Shown here one piece after another: positions 1 to 9,244 of a stretch of 41,050 nt of DNA (position 1 is its first letter; every line of letters starts with the position of its first letter). Position numbers and translations under genes: made by a program. This DNA comes from Bermanella sp. GTDB taxonomy: Bacteria; Pseudomonadota; Gammaproteobacteria; Pseudomonadales; Oceanobacteraceae. Under the pieces are notes generated by a model. The model saw only the letters and a list, made by a program, of their open reading frames with translations, searched no databases and was not told the DNA's origin. The stretch covers positions 1 to 41,050 of the forward strand of contig JAPYOO010000014.1 of NCBI GenBank assembly GCA_029938135.1, in the 5' to 3' direction.

Positions 1-29
1 TATTCTGAAGGGAAAGCTGCTTTTAGACT

Positions 30-55
30 ATATACTCTATGGCGCTTTCGCCCCC
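30..55 (+). repeat. Direct repeat, left copy (partner at 40978-41003)
   Basis: The block ATATACTCTA, three variable bases, then CGCTTTCGCCCCC recurs in the same orientation at 40978-41003, close to the right edge. A shorter part, ATACTCTATGGCG (32-44), also recurs exactly at 40511-40523. The right copy lies about 45 bp inside a Tn7-like left end, so this copy may mark the inside of a second such end just outside the window. The rest of 1-164 shows no gene. Confidence 0.6.
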
Positions 56-164
56 TTTCCGCCTTCGAAACTATAAATTAATGGCCAAAATCATTTAGCC
101 ATTAAAAAGGCTCTGTCTTGTATAAATATCCAACAAATCGCTACCCAAAGGATAAGGCTAAGGC

Positions 165-201
165 TAAAAACAAAAATGCCAGTCAGTTAAACTGACTGGC
201 A
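165..201 (-). terminator. Rho-independent terminator of the surface-protein gene
   Basis: A perfect 12-bp inverted repeat (177-188 with 190-201, built on TGCCAGTCAGTT) is followed on the minus strand by TTTTTG and TTTTT. It sits about 40 bp after the stop codon at 240 and ends the leftmost minus-strand gene. Confidence 0.85.
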
Positions 202-239
202 TTAACTTGGTGGTTTATTTCAAACCGCGTAAACTCTGC

Positions 240-3020
240 TTAAAGGTTACGCTTTCTTCTTATGCGTAACCCAAACAAGCAAGCCAAGAACAATAAGACA
301 CCAGTGCCTAAACTACCACCACTGCCCGTCTTTTCCTCCCCAACTTCACTTACATCAATATTCACAGAGGCTGTGTTCGAATAAACACCATCACTCACCG
401 TAACTTCAAATGTTAAAGTGGTCGTTGCGTTTGGTCCAACAAACATTGCTACCTTTTTGTCAGCGTCATCAAAAAAAGTTACCGTATCACCTGCTTTTTG
501 AACCCAGCTATAGGTTAAATCATCGTTATCTGCATCCGATGCATTTGCGGTCAACTCGACAAAACCACCACCAACAATGTCGATTGTACTCGCACTGGCA
601 GACACATCTGTTGGCGCAGAATTCACCTCAACAATAACGGCCGGGTCAACAATAACACCGTTGGCTCCACCATCTGCATCATTAACACCGCCGTCTACAA
701 TAGTCAGTTTCACACATTCGTTGCCTAGTATTAATCCATTTTGCCAGTCAATTGAATCCGCCGCTGGACAATCGCCCTGTGCATCACTTATTGCCGACTT
801 AATAGTATTACCATTATTAGTATCAAAGCCGACTAACGAACCGTCTTCTTGAACTTTACGGTATTCAGAGTTTACTGGTAGTGCAGTAGGTAACGGTATG
901 ATGATATTAACCGCTTCGCCCGCATTTGCGCCGGTAATCTTATAATCTATCAAAGGAATTAAGAAAGACCTGACATCAACTAACGATGCTGCAATATCTG
1001 CATCGATAACATCGCCTTGATCATCAACCGCAACGTCAACTAATAAGACATAGTCATCCGTTGTCGCTACTTCAACGCCGATGGAATTAGCCAAACCTGA
1101 TTCAAGCTCTTTCAATAGTTCACCAATTGACAGGGTCAAGCCTTCATCAACCGTGATAGTCACCGCATCGTCACCAGTACCTATGCTTTGCTCATGTTTT
1201 TCTATAGTGGAATCATCAAGGTAGTTGGCAATGCCGTCGCCATCGTCGTCACCATAACCTTCGACCAAATCTGAATCACCATCACCATCAGTATCGATAT
1301 CATCAAACAATTGTGCTAACTCGGTGTAAACACTAACTTTTAGTGTTTGTGAAGTACTATATAGCTCATTCGTCTCTATCTCTGTGACCACAACGCTAAT
1401 ATCTAAGCTACCCGTCGCTAAAGCATCAGCATCAACTGGAACGACTATTTCAGGGTTAGTCACATCACTGATGGCATTAAACACTTCGACGTTATTGATG
1501 GTAGCAACCACATTATGCTCGGTATCCATATCAATATCGGTGATATTAATAGCAATAGCGGCATCGGCAGTTTGGTCTAGTACGGTAACCACTCCACCAT
1601 TATTCAATAGCGCGACATCAACTGCCGGAGCGGTGTTACCTTGAGAGTTAATCTTAGTGACTGAATTAGCCGAGATAACAGCATTCCTTTCAGAGCCTTC
1701 AAAGAAAACCACTTGATAAAAGCCGATAACTTGCCCTGGCAATACCACTGACAGTGTTTCACCTTCATCAATGGTTAACACAGCTTCATCAATAATGAAG
1801 GGAACTTCTTCCATCGTTTCAAACCGGTAGGAGAAACTCACTGGGTATAGTAGTGGGGCGCCAGATAAATCTAAGTTAAAGGTAATCTCTTCATTTTCTC
1901 TTACCACAACCATTTCAGGGATAGAAACTGTCGGAATAATGTTTAATACAAGGTTAAATGAAATAATCGAGCCAGCGTTATTAATAAGCTCTATTGTTAG
2001 GTTATGACTACCTGAGCTTTTTAACGCATCACCGTCAATACCGTTAATCGAAACACCAGTAATACCAGCTTCAGCTAATATTTGGTTAATAAAAGCGTCA
2101 AGCTCAGGGCCAACATCTGTGCCAGTACCTGTGGCATCAACTCTTAATACGCCATTATCTAATAATGCTAATGCGTCTTCTATCGATTCAATCGCCTCAA
2201 GTATATCAGCACCATCGATGGGATCGTTGGGGAAAGGATCATCGACATCTGGCACACCATCGCCATCGCTATCGCCGTCATCACCGCCACCGCCATCTTG
2301 AGGCGGTCCCATTAAAGATAAATTATCAACCCACATGGGTGCACGTTCATCTTTGTTAATACCACCCGTTTTCGGATAAGCAGCACTGGGAGGAGTTTGG
2401 ACAAAGACAATAAAAGGTTGGGCAAAATCAATATCATCGGGCGCAACAAAACTGTCGGTGACGGTTTTCCAGGCATTATCAGACACCACAATGTTAGTTA
2501 AAGACACAGTGGTAACTGCTGCTAAACCATTAGCATCAACACTCGCCCCTACTATGCTGTAGGAGTATGCCCAGCGCAGACTGCCTTTGTTTGCGCCATC
2601 ACCGGATAAGTAATAGGTTTCGCCTGGCACAATATTGTCTACTTGCCTGCCTATTCCGTGAAAATCTTTACCTCGTTTTTTACTACAAGCGGCATAATTG
2701 CTCGGGTAGTCCGCGCCATCTTTTTGGGGAGCGAGCATAAACCCTTCATGTACTGAGTCAACAAACTGGCACGTCCCAGATTGATGTTGGTAAGCGCCGG
2801 CATTGTCATCTACATTCCAAGCTAATGCTGGATTGGGTTTAGGGGCAGTTTCAGCATAAAACTTTAATACATCGTTGGTATAACCAGTCAATCCCTCTAA
2901 ATCACCATCAGTAAAGTTTTCAATGTAATTGTTCGGTATGTCTTCGGCAAGAGTAGGTGCACTTGCCAATAATAGTGCCGCAGTAACGGCGCCTGCAATT
3001 TTGTATTTTGAAGTAATCAT
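240..3020 (-). CDS. Secreted multidomain surface protein with Ca-binding repeats and GlyGly-CTERM
   Basis: About 926 residues. A signal peptide (MITSKYKIAGAVTAALLLAS...) is followed by a beta-rich N-terminal domain with four cysteines that looks carbohydrate-binding-like. Next come an acidic thrombospondin-3-type repeat (DSDGDGVPDVDDPFPNDP), Ig-like stretches, a second Asp-rich calcium repeat (DTDGDGDSDLVEGYGDDDGD) and a PKD-like domain (DADNDDLTYSWVQ). The C-terminus is GSGGSLGTG, a hydrophobic helix and RIRRKR, a GlyGly-CTERM signal processed by rhombosortase in related bacteria. The ATG at 3020 is preferred over an upstream start at 3062 because AGGGG precedes it and the signal peptide follows directly. 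No catalytic motif is visible. A surface glycan-binding or adhesion role is inferred. It ends with its own terminator. Confidence 0.8.
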   Translation of the reverse strand: MITSKYKIAGAVTAALLLASAPTLAEDIPNNYIENFTDGDLEGLTGYTNDVLKFYAETAPKPNPALAWNVDDNAGAYQHQSGTCQFVDSVHEGFMLAPQKDGADYPSNYAACSKKRGKDFHGIGRQVDNIVPGETYYLSGDGANKGSLRWAYSYSIVGASVDANGLAAVTTVSLTNIVVSDNAWKTVTDSFVAPDDIDFAQPFIVFVQTPPSAAYPKTGGINKDERAPMWVDNLSLMGPPQDGGGGDDGDSDGDGVPDVDDPFPNDPIDGADILEAIESIEDALALLDNGVLRVDATGTGTDVGPELDAFINQILAEAGITGVSINGIDGDALKSSGSHNLTIELINNAGSIISFNLVLNIIPTVSIPEMVVVRENEEITFNLDLSGAPLLYPVSFSYRFETMEEVPFIIDEAVLTIDEGETLSVVLPGQVIGFYQVVFFEGSERNAVISANSVTKINSQGNTAPAVDVALLNNGGVVTVLDQTADAAIAINITDIDMDTEHNVVATINNVEVFNAISDVTNPEIVVPVDADALATGSLDISVVVTEIETNELYSTSQTLKVSVYTELAQLFDDIDTDGDGDSDLVEGYGDDDGDGIANYLDDSTIEKHEQSIGTGDDAVTITVDEGLTLSIGELLKELESGLANSIGVEVATTDDYVLLVDVAVDDQGDVIDADIAASLVDVRSFLIPLIDYKITGANAGEAVNIIIPLPTALPVNSEYRKVQEDGSLVGFDTNNGNTIKSAISDAQGDCPAADSIDWQNGLILGNECVKLTIVDGGVNDADGGANGVIVDPAVIVEVNSAPTDVSASASTIDIVGGGFVELTANASDADNDDLTYSWVQKAGDTVTFFDDADKKVAMFVGPNATTTLTFEVTVSDGVYSNTASVNIDVSEVGEEKTGSGGSLGTGVLLFLACLFGLRIRRKRNL

Positions 3021-3161
3021 TATCAATTCCCCTATGTAAATTTTGTACGTTTGGCCATGCAAATGGCTCTTTATGTTATTGATTCTCGTTAGCGATATGG
3101 TAAGGGTCTTTTACTATTAGTAAATTCGACAAACCCATCGGGATGTATTACAAGGAAGTTG

Positions 3162-3398
3162 TTAAAGACCTCTGGCCACACATTTAGCCTTTTTATTTTC
3201 AGCTTGTTTAATTCTTTTAGCGGGAGCATTTTCAGCTTTGACATCGGCTTTGGCTTTTATTATTTGAGCATCTATTCTACTGCATTTTTTTTCTGTAGCC
3301 ACCCATTTGACTTTGTCCTTTTTTACTTTATCAGCTTCAGCAAAGGTTAAGGATGAAACTGATAATAATAGGGTTACTAACGCGATTTTTTTGTACAT
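3162..3398 (-). CDS. Small exported lysine-rich protein, unknown function
   Basis: 78 residues. The signal peptide MYKKIALVTLLLSVSSLTFA is followed by about 58 mature residues that are strongly basic (KVKKDKVKW, KKCSR, ENKKAKCVARG) and contain two cysteines that could form a disulfide in the periplasm. GAGAG precedes the ATG. I do not recognise a family. Its promoter (3509-3599) is a near copy of the promoter of the TonB receptor at 30079, including the operator repeats and the -35 box, so the two genes are probably induced together. A role in binding sulfated oligosaccharide in the periplasm would suit the charge but is speculation. Confidence 0.7.
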   Translation of the reverse strand: MYKKIALVTLLLSVSSLTFAEADKVKKDKVKWVATEKKCSRIDAQIIKAKADVKAENAPAKRIKQAENKKAKCVARGL

Positions 3399-3508
3399 AA
3401 TAGCTCTCTCATATATTGTTTAATTAGCTGCTTTTACAAACATATCTCTGTGCAAGTTTTCATACCAGAATCCAGCCGCGTATTATTTTCCTAATACGGC
3501 ATCTCGCT

Positions 3509-3599
3509 ATCACTACTAAAACACATGAATATGTCAAAGATATGCCCGAACAATACGATATTGTCTCAATTGAGTTACGTAAGGATACATTTTGATACA
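3509..3599 (-). promoter_or_regulatory. Promoter and triple 10-bp operator of the small lysine-rich gene
   Basis: On the minus strand TGTATC (3594-3599), TGTATC (3584-3589) and CGTAAC (3574-3579) repeat at exactly 10-bp steps. Downstream are TTGACA (-35, 3532-3537) and, after 17 bp, AGTGAT (-10, 3509-3514). The same arrangement with nearly the same sequence lies at 30472-30562. The roughly 110-nt leader contains a hairpin (3479-3485 with 3492-3498). The stretch 3600-3761 holds nothing else that I can identify. Confidence 0.7.
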
Positions 3600-3761
3600 A
3601 GCCGAAATTTCCGCCTCTGAAGATCATTTGATAAATACAAAAAATATTGATTAAAAAGAGTAAGAAACAGTAAAAAACTTATATATTCTATGCCTATACA
3701 GTTATTTAAATAACATCAATTTATTCATAACAAAGGGAGCAGGTTTGAAGAGTCTGTTGAT

Positions 3762-4376
3762 TCATTTCTTTCTGCTGGGAACTAAACGCATGAGTTTGAT
3801 CTTCCAGCCTTGGGTGGTTTTCTTTAATACGTACCGATATTGTCCGATCATCACCCTCTCTTGGCTACGCTTGCCACCTTCAGGAAAATGCCTCGCATGT
3901 AGAGTGGATTTGACAAAAGCGGTATCTCCATCAATGTTTATAGAATAGACAGAAGCCATGTGCTGAGTGGAAGCCCATTTCATTGCACCTTCCTCTCTCA
4001 ATGCAATGCGATCATCGATGCTTCTGGATACAAACTTTCCTTTTATGTAGTTTTGATGTCTTTCAGTGAAGAGCTCCCGCTGAAAATCCCAATCTCTAGA
4101 GTCCATGGTCAGGGCATAATATTTGATGACTGCGGTGATCTCTTCTCTGTCCAAAAGGAATTGAATTTTTTCATCAATACTTTTGTGACTGACAATAGAA
4201 AATTGGGCCCCTACCCCCTTTTGTGAATGATCTTCTGCAATGAAACGTTGCTCTTTTGACAGTTTTAAAGTTTGAGTTGTCTTTTCAGAGGATGATGCCT
4301 CATCAGCAAAGCTTGTTGAACAAAGTAGTAGCGATAGTGATAAGACGGCTAGATGCTTTTTGATGATACTTGTCAT
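3762..4376 (-). CDS. Exported SnoaL-like (NTF2-fold) protein
   Basis: 204 residues from the ATG at 4376, which gives a clean signal peptide (MTSIIKKHLAVLSLSLLLCSTSFA). An in-frame ATG at 4427 with AGGA four bases ahead would add 17 residues, so the start is uncertain. The core EEITAVIKYYALTMDSRDWDFQRELFTE is typical of SnoaL_4/NTF2-like domains, alpha+beta cones that bind small molecules or act as isomerases, dehydratases or hydrolases. The region HMASVYSINIDGDTAFVKS is the usual strand pair of this fold. It is the last gene of the operon running from 12966. A role on an oligosaccharide is inferred only from context. Confidence 0.75.
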   Translation of the reverse strand: MTSIIKKHLAVLSLSLLLCSTSFADEASSSEKTTQTLKLSKEQRFIAEDHSQKGVGAQFSIVSHKSIDEKIQFLLDREEITAVIKYYALTMDSRDWDFQRELFTERHQNYIKGKFVSRSIDDRIALREEGAMKWASTQHMASVYSINIDGDTAFVKSTLHARHFPEGGKRSQERVMIGQYRYVLKKTTQGWKIKLMRLVPSRKK

Positions 4377-4520
4377 GTAGAGAGTATTTTCCTTAAATAT
4401 GGAATAAAGTGATTGTATTGTGGGCATATGATCCTATAAACCTTTTCTCTATATCAAAAAGTCACTAATCACGACTAATCTGCGTAAATTCGCGGGCAAG
4501 CATGTTTCTGTTCCTATAAA

Positions 4521-5918
4521 TTAATTAGTAGGTACTGATATCATCAATTTATTCATAGACCATGCGGGTAATGACACCTTTTTAGCTTGTTTAGGGCTAT
4601 AACTAACTTTTTTATCTTTTTGTAAAACCCCAGGAGTAACATAGGACTCTTTACTGATAGTTAATTTTTTACCCTGTAGCGAGTTATCAAAACCAATGAC
4701 AACATCTACTGCTTCATTTGACTTATTAATTAGGTATAATTGAAGTTCAGATGTGACAGGGTCTTTAACCGAAAAGCCATATACGTATCTTTTGGAAGAT
4801 TCAATAAAGAGCAGTTTTTTCTCCATCGCTGAAGCAAACAATTTAAAAACGTTAGCGCTTGAATTCAAGCCAACGAGATCACCTTTATCAGTATTTAATA
4901 TTCTACTATCACCACTTCCCATGTTTAAATTCCAATAACAAGCCTGAAAAACCTTATTACGAAATATTTCGATTAAGAAGTCTGCCGTTATTAAACCATA
5001 ATCAAATTTTGAGGCCCCTGTAATATTACCTAGGCCCCATTCATTGAACCCTAGTTGCATTTCAGGTTTGTTAATCAGCTTCATGTTTTCATGAAAGTCA
5101 TTGATATAATTCGCTAAACGACCGTTATATAAAGGAAACTCTTCTTTCCATTGTGATAGTGACGTGCCAGATTCTAACCCCCAACCATTGCCCCATTTTT
5201 CATGAAATTCGAGCACGTCTAAATGTTGTGATTGCTTGGCAATATTAACGGCCTGTTTATAGCGTTGCTTTTTAATGGGACCAAACTTCCAATCGCCAAT
5301 AATCGTAATATCTGGGTCTACAGATTTAAGCACGGCGGCATACATATCAATATATTGGGCATATTCATTGGCTGGGATCCCTTTTGCGTAACCTTCGTTA
5401 CCTATATACCAAAACTTGACCCTGTAGCCATTCGACTTTACATGCTCAATTAAACGTTTAGCTTCATCCAATCCATCTTGATCACGGCCATACTTTTTAC
5501 CCGAACGAATATTTATGCCAATCATAGGTTCGATATTTAGTTTCTTTGTATAAGCTAAATATTCGTCAACATCCATAAAGTTGTCTGGAGATTTTGCCAC
5601 TGAATTATATTCTGGATCCCAGCTATCAATTTTAAAGGGAATGCCGTTTAAATCATCCCAATGGTAATACTGAACCGCCGTGCCACCAGGCCAGCGTATT
5701 GTGCCAACCCTACTGTCTTGCATCCATTCATTAATGCGTTGTTCTTTGTACAATTCGTCATTCTCAACTGCATAAACAAAATGCGAGCCTGTTAAGTATT
5801 TCGAGGTCTGCCAACGCTCAACTTCGGTATTAACATTTACAAAAACAGTTTCTTTACCATGAGCAGACAAAGACATTAATACTATTGCTACCAACAATAA
5901 CTTGGATAAATTCACCAT
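4521..5918 (-). CDS. GH51-like clan GH-A glycoside hydrolase (single-domain paralog)
   Basis: 465 residues with signal peptide (cleavage near SAHG). A TIM-barrel glycosidase is indicated by RWPGG (residues 75-79), WYIGNE (acid/base E175) and FNEWG (nucleophile E293). The 118-residue spacing between the glutamates matches GH51 arabinofuranosidases, as does the RxPGG strand. A short beta-sandwich follows (LQLYLINKSNEAVDVVI). It is clearly related to the two larger enzymes at 9245 and 11221 but has no FN3 domain or anchor. Substrate unknown; GH51-like enzymes cleave arabinofuranosides or beta-glucans/xylans, but a sulfated galactan is more likely here from context. It follows the esterase gene by 45 bp in the same operon. 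Confidence 0.8.
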   Translation of the reverse strand: MVNLSKLLLVAIVLMSLSAHGKETVFVNVNTEVERWQTSKYLTGSHFVYAVENDELYKEQRINEWMQDSRVGTIRWPGGTAVQYYHWDDLNGIPFKIDSWDPEYNSVAKSPDNFMDVDEYLAYTKKLNIEPMIGINIRSGKKYGRDQDGLDEAKRLIEHVKSNGYRVKFWYIGNEGYAKGIPANEYAQYIDMYAAVLKSVDPDITIIGDWKFGPIKKQRYKQAVNIAKQSQHLDVLEFHEKWGNGWGLESGTSLSQWKEEFPLYNGRLANYINDFHENMKLINKPEMQLGFNEWGLGNITGASKFDYGLITADFLIEIFRNKVFQACYWNLNMGSGDSRILNTDKGDLVGLNSSANVFKLFASAMEKKLLFIESSKRYVYGFSVKDPVTSELQLYLINKSNEAVDVVIGFDNSLQGKKLTISKESYVTPGVLQKDKKVSYSPKQAKKVSLPAWSMNKLMISVPTN

Positions 5919-5963
5919 AGGATATTTCTCTCTACTGCGTTCTTTACATTCTGATTTATGTAC

Positions 5964-7154
5964 TTATTTCGCCTTCAGGTACACCGTTTTTCCGATCTTG
6001 ATTGTTCCGGTATCGATGATTTTCAATTTAGCCGGATTTCCGTTCTTCCAAAAAAGGGTATTCATGCCATCGCGCACTTGCCATTTCAACTGGACTCCGG
6101 ATGGACTGATCGCGATATTGTTAGTGTTAAACTTAAAAAGCTTCGTTAAATTTCCTTCCTGATACCAGGTTCCAGCCAATTGAATTCCAGCGGATACTGC
6201 TATTTTCTCTTTTGACATCAGGGTCTGTTCTGATACAAGCGCTTGTTTTTCCGGCAGGGCATAGTCGGTAAGCACTGGTTTTTTGTTCGTTAAACCAAAG
6301 ACAAACGAGGTATGAGCAATTAGTGCCTGGGTAGTCAGCGCCTGATAAGGCGCTTTATTAAAAAAAGCATGACCAGCCCCATCGTAAGCTAATACTTCGG
6401 CGTTTCCACCCTTTTTTCGAATCGCTTCACTAAAACGATAAGCTTGTTTAATAACAACGGTTGTATCGGCAGTGCCGTGGTAGAGATACGTATCCGGTGG
6501 ATTGTCCTTTATCATGTACATCGCTGAAGCACTTTTCTTTTGAGCTTCAGTGGTGCCGGTATAGTCACCACCACCAAACCTGCCGCCATTGCGCTCAACG
6601 GCATCGAACAAGCCGTTAAAACCATCATAAGAAATACATTCAGGGGTTAATTGTGCCGCGATTGATGAAAGATGCCCACCTGCAGAGCCACCAGCCAGCC
6701 CGACGCGGGTAAAATCTAAATTAAATTCATCCGCACGCTGGCGAACAAAGTCTATCGCGTCCATAACATCAGAGATTGCTTGTGGATATTTCGCGCCGTG
6801 TTTTTTCCAGCGATATTCCAAGCGAACACCGGCAATTCCGTTATCAGCCAGCTCGAACGACTCATGAGTAAACTGCGCCTTGCTACCGGTCCCCCATGCT
6901 CCGCCATGAACAAAAAATACCACGGGAAACTGGCTGCCCTTTTTCGGACGGACTATTCGGAAATCGAGCTCCAGCTCAGAACCATCTGGCAGCGCTACCT
7001 TTTTAAACACAATGCGGTCCGATCTTACCTGTGGATACTTCGCCTGATACTGAGCTGAAATATCCTCAGCACGTCCCTGTTGTTCTTGCCAGCTTGACTT
7101 GCACCAGCAAGTAAATGACCCCAACAGTAATCCTATCAAAACTAAAATTCTCAT
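5964..7154 (-). CDS. Secreted alpha/beta-hydrolase (carbohydrate-esterase-like)
   Basis: 396 residues with signal peptide (MRILVLIGLLLGSFTCWCKS). Motifs of the BD-FAE / lipase-acetylhydrolase group: oxyanion HGGAWG, nucleophile elbow GGSAGGH, acid in YHGTADTTV and base in GAGHAFF, giving a full Ser-Asp-His triad. A C-terminal extension of about 100 residues after the hydrolase domain ends in a small beta-rich stretch. Its ATG overlaps the TAA of the preceding sulfatase (TAATG), so translation is coupled. Likely removes acetyl or similar esters from the glycan so that sulfatases and glycosidases can act; the ester is not known. Confidence 0.85.
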   Translation of the reverse strand: MRILVLIGLLLGSFTCWCKSSWQEQQGRAEDISAQYQAKYPQVRSDRIVFKKVALPDGSELELDFRIVRPKKGSQFPVVFFVHGGAWGTGSKAQFTHESFELADNGIAGVRLEYRWKKHGAKYPQAISDVMDAIDFVRQRADEFNLDFTRVGLAGGSAGGHLSSIAAQLTPECISYDGFNGLFDAVERNGGRFGGGDYTGTTEAQKKSASAMYMIKDNPPDTYLYHGTADTTVVIKQAYRFSEAIRKKGGNAEVLAYDGAGHAFFNKAPYQALTTQALIAHTSFVFGLTNKKPVLTDYALPEKQALVSEQTLMSKEKIAVSAGIQLAGTWYQEGNLTKLFKFNTNNIAISPSGVQLKWQVRDGMNTLFWKNGNPAKLKIIDTGTIKIGKTVYLKAK

Positions 7155-9127
7155 TATTTCACTCTCAAAAATTCTTGGAAGTCGTTGTACATGTTTTTAT
7201 CTGGTTGATACGGCCCTGATTTCTCGCTAAATTTCACTTTAAACGGCTTGGTTTTTCCATGAATAAAGACTAAAACAGTGACAGTCTTACCCTGATTTTT
7301 ATTGACCAAGCGATCAAAATCAGCAAGACCCGATACCCTATCGCCATTAATCTTCTCGATGATCATTGATGTCGCTAATTTTGTGCTGACGCCTTTGACT
7401 TTGTCTGAGCCAACAATGATCACGCCACCCTTTTTGTTGAACGAAAAGTTATGACGCAAGTCATCGTTAAGGGCCATTACCAGCAGACTGCCCGCTTGAC
7501 GATAGACGCTTTGTTCATTGCTCTTTTTAACTGGTACCTTGGCGCCAGTTTTTTCGCGCCATTGCACCAACTGTTGCCACAATTTATGCGTTAATTCCGG
7601 GTTTTCTTTACTTATGTCTTTGGTCTCGCCCATATCATCGGCTATGGCATAAAGCTCTAAGCGGCTACCATCTCCGGGAACCTCTTCACCAACAAAGTGC
7701 TCTACCAGTTTGTGGCTTCGATTTCGAATTACACTGACCGGTGTAGACCGCCAATATGCTTGTGTCTTTCCCTTACCCCAATAACCGAGGGCATAAGCGG
7801 GAAAATGGAAGGCCAGAGTGTCACGATCCAGTTTGGCCTCGGCATTATTCATTAGAGGCACCATAGATTCTCCGTCGAGGATCTGATCGTGCTTTTTCTC
7901 AAAAGAGGCTTTATCCGTTCCAGCCAGCGCTAAAAGCGTTGGGAAAAAGTCGATACCTGCCACCATTTCATTAGTCACTTGCGAAGGCGCAATTTTCCCC
8001 TTCCAATACATGATAAGTGGCACTCGGATCCCTCCTTCGTAGAGCATTGTTTTGCCGCCTTTTAGCGGCTCGTTACCGGTATGCTCACTGGCACCATTAA
8101 TGCCGAGACTTTTATACCCGCCAACGCCGCCGTTATCTGAATAGACAATCACTAGAGTATTATCGAGTAGATCGAGTTTTTCCAGATTTTGCATCAGCAA
8201 GCCTAGGCTATCATCCAGCTTCTTCACCATCGCAGCAAAGACTGGATTGTTATCAGCGCCATCTGTCACTCGAGATCTAAAAGGTTTAATATCTTGTTCA
8301 GGCGCATTGATTGGGCCATGAACCAGATAATGATTCATCATCAACAGGAAAGGCTTACCTTGGGATTTTAAGTCTGCCAACATGACTGGTGTCTTGCGAT
8401 CAATATAGTCGCTGAGATATTCGCCCCTCAAAGCCAGAGAGTCATCAGCTACGGTAAAATTATCCGATTTGTTATTGCGCTTGTCATTCATGTCACCGTA
8501 TATCATTTGAAAACCGCCCTCAGCCTTCTGAGATCCTGTTCCGCCCATAGCACCCATACCTTCACTATTGTGAAAATGTGCCCAGCGTGATGGTTTATAA
8601 AGAATTTCACTCATAAAAGCGCCCGCATAAGGGCCACTGCTATAACGCGCTTTAAAGCCCCGCTGTGGCGGTAGTGTTTTTGCTGTATAACCCAGATGCC
8701 ACTTGCCAAACTGCACAGCATTGTAACCTTGATCGGTGAGGGCATCGGCAAAGGTTTTAACATTAAGGGTCAGATCACCTCGGTTGGGCGGGGGAATAAG
8801 GCTGCGATGAATACCTTTACCACGCTCGGCATAACCCACGTTATACATGCCGGTTCGGCCATTGTATTGCCCGGAATAAAGCGCGCCCCGTGCAGGCGCA
8901 CAGTTAGGTGAATTTGCATAGGCATCAGTAAACTTCAACCCATCTGATGCAAGGCGATCGATATTAGGGGTCGTATAGTATTTAGCCCCATAAGCACCGA
9001 GATCGCTAAACCCCAGGTCATCGGCATAGAACACCACGATATTGGGCTTCTCCTGTGCCAAGGCAGATGATACTGGCCCCCCTGCTAGTGATACCAATAG
9101 CATAAATAATATGTTAGTTATTTTCAA
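7154..9127 (-). CDS. Secreted S1-type sulfatase with C-terminal PDZ-like domain
   Basis: 657 residues with signal peptide ending near ALA-QEKP. The formylglycine motif is CAPAR (C76), preceded by the metal-binding DD in YADDLG; GKWHLG and SDNGG complete the active site. Length exceeds the usual 450-550 residues because residues about 541-632 form a PDZ-like domain (GGVIIVG, SMIIEKINGDRVSGLADFDRLV, GKTVTVLVFIHG). This sulfatase shares the local motif style (PNCAPxRxALxSGQY, followed by GKG/GKA and LIP) with the one at 15453 and may belong to the same subfamily. It sits 117 bp after the GH51-like gene at 9245 and is coupled to the esterase. Confidence 0.9.
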   Translation of the reverse strand: MKITNILFMLLVSLAGGPVSSALAQEKPNIVVFYADDLGFSDLGAYGAKYYTTPNIDRLASDGLKFTDAYANSPNCAPARGALYSGQYNGRTGMYNVGYAERGKGIHRSLIPPPNRGDLTLNVKTFADALTDQGYNAVQFGKWHLGYTAKTLPPQRGFKARYSSGPYAGAFMSEILYKPSRWAHFHNSEGMGAMGGTGSQKAEGGFQMIYGDMNDKRNNKSDNFTVADDSLALRGEYLSDYIDRKTPVMLADLKSQGKPFLLMMNHYLVHGPINAPEQDIKPFRSRVTDGADNNPVFAAMVKKLDDSLGLLMQNLEKLDLLDNTLVIVYSDNGGVGGYKSLGINGASEHTGNEPLKGGKTMLYEGGIRVPLIMYWKGKIAPSQVTNEMVAGIDFFPTLLALAGTDKASFEKKHDQILDGESMVPLMNNAEAKLDRDTLAFHFPAYALGYWGKGKTQAYWRSTPVSVIRNRSHKLVEHFVGEEVPGDGSRLELYAIADDMGETKDISKENPELTHKLWQQLVQWREKTGAKVPVKKSNEQSVYRQAGSLLVMALNDDLRHNFSFNKKGGVIIVGSDKVKGVSTKLATSMIIEKINGDRVSGLADFDRLVNKNQGKTVTVLVFIHGKTKPFKVKFSEKSGPYQPDKNMYNDFQEFLRVK

Positions 9128-9244
9128 AACCAGGTCCTTCTTTAATTAATCTGAAAAATGTAAGTCAAGTCGCTTTTTTAATAAACAAGCGTATTAGAAA
9201 AGTTGATTATCGATCAAATCACCCGATCCCTTTACTCTTTATTT

